Positions 62,954-64,000 of a DNA stretch of 64,000 bases are shown one piece after another. This DNA is from Glycine soja. Its lineage: Eukaryota > Streptophyta > Magnoliopsida > Fabales > Fabaceae. Positions within the stretch are counted from its first letter, which is position 1. The number at the start of each line of letters is the position of its first letter. Both the position numbers and the translations under genes were made by a program. The stretch lies in assembly GCF_004193775.1 (NCBI RefSeq), contig NC_041008.1, forward strand, positions 42,193,136-42,257,135, read 5' to 3'. The notes below the pieces were generated by a model that was not told the origin of the DNA, did no database searches, and was given only the letters and a program-made list of their open reading frames with translations.

Positions 62954-63493
62954 ATGGACTACGGAAGGTTGGGACCCTCTGATCTTGGTGGCTCCTCGCG
63001 CCTCAACTCTCTAAGATCTTCCGGGAGGAAAAAGATTGTGTTGCTGTCACTCTTTGCTGTCTTAATAATAGTCGCGTCCACTGTTACTGCAGTTGTCGTC
63101 CGCTCTCACACTAAAAATACCAGAGCGGATGGAACTAGTCTCGAGAAGTTCACAAAGGCGATTTCAAGTGAGATCGATCGTTTCTTAGCATTGTCTCTTT
63201 CAAGGGGCATCTGGAAAAGGAGGGTTTGCCGGATAAACACACATCTGAGTCTTTTGTCTCTCTCTCTCTCTGGGAAGAACAAAGCAGAAGAAGCAACACA
63301 GAACAGAACCACCGAACCCACTCAGAACCACAAGTGCTTCGAAGTAGCGTCGCGAAAAACCGCTCCGCAACCTGCGCTGCTCCACCACGATAGTGGCCGC
63401 TCCAGCCGTGACCCAAAACCACGCCGATACACACGTGTCCGTCGCAGATGGGTGTCACTCCGCCGCTATAGCGGCCGCTACAGCTGCTATTGA
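62954..63493 (+). pseudogene. N-terminal fragment of a type I pectin methylesterase, fused to unrelated DNA
   Basis: Residues 1-55 match the start of membrane-anchored plant pectinesterase/inhibitor preproteins: MDYGRLGPSDLGGSSRLNSL, a basic stretch (SSGRKKI) and a signal-anchor helix (IVLLSLFAVLIIVASTVTAV). After roughly residue 60 the expected inhibitor domain with its Cys pairs does not appear. The frame continues through Arg/Ser-rich sequence with a CTCTCTCTCT tract and GC-rich GCGGCCGCTA-type words to a stop at 63491. Neither the PMEI nor the catalytic PME domain occurs in the remaining 500 bp. Type I enzymes normally have the whole inhibitor domain in exon 1, so the gene looks broken by insertion or rearrangement at about 63130. 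A very long intron is less likely. Confidence 0.6.
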
Positions 63494-64000
63494 CAACTAT
63501 GATCTACTGATCTAGGATAGCTTTGATACCATCTTAGAATTGGGCTTAAGGCGTAACTCAACCCCACCAAACCGACTCATAAGAGGAGGATTGCCCAAGC
63601 TTTATAAGAGCTCTATTTAACTCATATCTCAAGTTGATGTGGGACTATACATCATCCTCGGAGCTTCAATTTAGGGCAGCCCACAAAGAGGCTGCAAATA
63701 AGGCAGGCCAGAGATGACCACAATTAAAGGCAGCTTTCCAACAAAAACCCAGTTCGTTTAACCCCAGGCCAGCCCATAACCTGGTGTAATTAAGTGGGGG
63801 ATAAAACAGTTCTATAATCCATAGCCACTTGCAGTAATGCCCAGCCATGCAACCCATTCACTTAGCAAGAGGCTTGCTTGAATGTGGAATGCATTCACAT
63901 TTTTAGGAACCTAGACCAACAAGCATCCCACAATGCCATAATATCATACCCCACCAAGGCCTAGACCAACACTTACCCACATGCAACCTCCATCTTACAT
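63494..64000. other. Repeat-like DNA at the window end
   Basis: Starts near GCTTTGATACCATCTTAGAA and continues with ATGTGGGACTATACATCATC. These phrases read like dispersed soybean repeat sequence, but no termini or domains are seen. Confidence 0.35.

Noticed and set aside
63106..63458. Minus-strand open frames opposite the pectin methylesterase fragment
   Set aside because: No domain similarity and Cys/Leu-rich by composition; antisense shadows. A cyclin T 5' UTR exon here was considered, but no splice signal fixes it.

Overview
This is plant nuclear DNA: AT-rich, with genes split by long introns between many nested transposable elements. The retroelement families (initiator-Met tRNA primer sites, LTRs rich in TAATCGATTA palindromes, CACTA and MULE debris) and the gene sequences point to a legume, most likely Glycine (soybean). 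The species call rests on recognition only, without a database search.

Ordinary genes are few. (1) 808-3930, plus strand: a four-exon secreted polygalacturonase (GH28) with all catalytic motifs, but with a small lesion at the start of exon 4 that forces either an alternative acceptor or truncation. (2) 50139-54446, plus strand: a two-exon LOB-domain transcription factor close to LBD4, whose 3.8 kb intron carries a Mutator-type MITE with a perfect 9-bp target duplication. (3) 57109-61781, minus strand: a six-exon cyclin T, the regulatory partner of CDK9/CDKC kinase in P-TEFb, apparently intact. (4) 62954-63493, plus strand: the promoter and N-terminal membrane anchor of a type I pectin methylesterase, after which the coding sequence is replaced by unrelated DNA.

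Most of the rest is mobile DNA. 4689-11295 is a near-perfect palindrome, two arms of about 3.28 kb around a 57-bp spacer, built from a decayed copia-like element (primer site and gag) that already carried a second insertion. 14.2-23.2 kb holds nested LTR debris, including a 2.8 kb TG...CA element, and a CACTA terminus. 23463-27631 is a complete minus-strand LTR element with 1.1 kb LTRs, primer site, polypurine tract and perfect TSD, coding only a gag-like protein with a few stops. 28819-36079 is a Mutator-like element with long terminal inverted repeats, a decayed MULE transposase (plus) and a convergent GRF zinc-finger gene (minus); a related LTR is inserted in it. 41695-44700 is a 5'-truncated Ty1/copia element with a short 3' LTR. 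47010-49656 is a probable solo LTR with a perfect 5-bp TSD.

The observations most worth following are the large palindrome (a potential hairpin-RNA source), the MULE carrying a GRF gene in a mudrB-like position, the polygalacturonase exon-4 lesion, the gag-only LTR element with its TAATCGATTA arrays, and the chimeric pectin methylesterase start. I found no CRISPR, operon, tRNA or rRNA gene.
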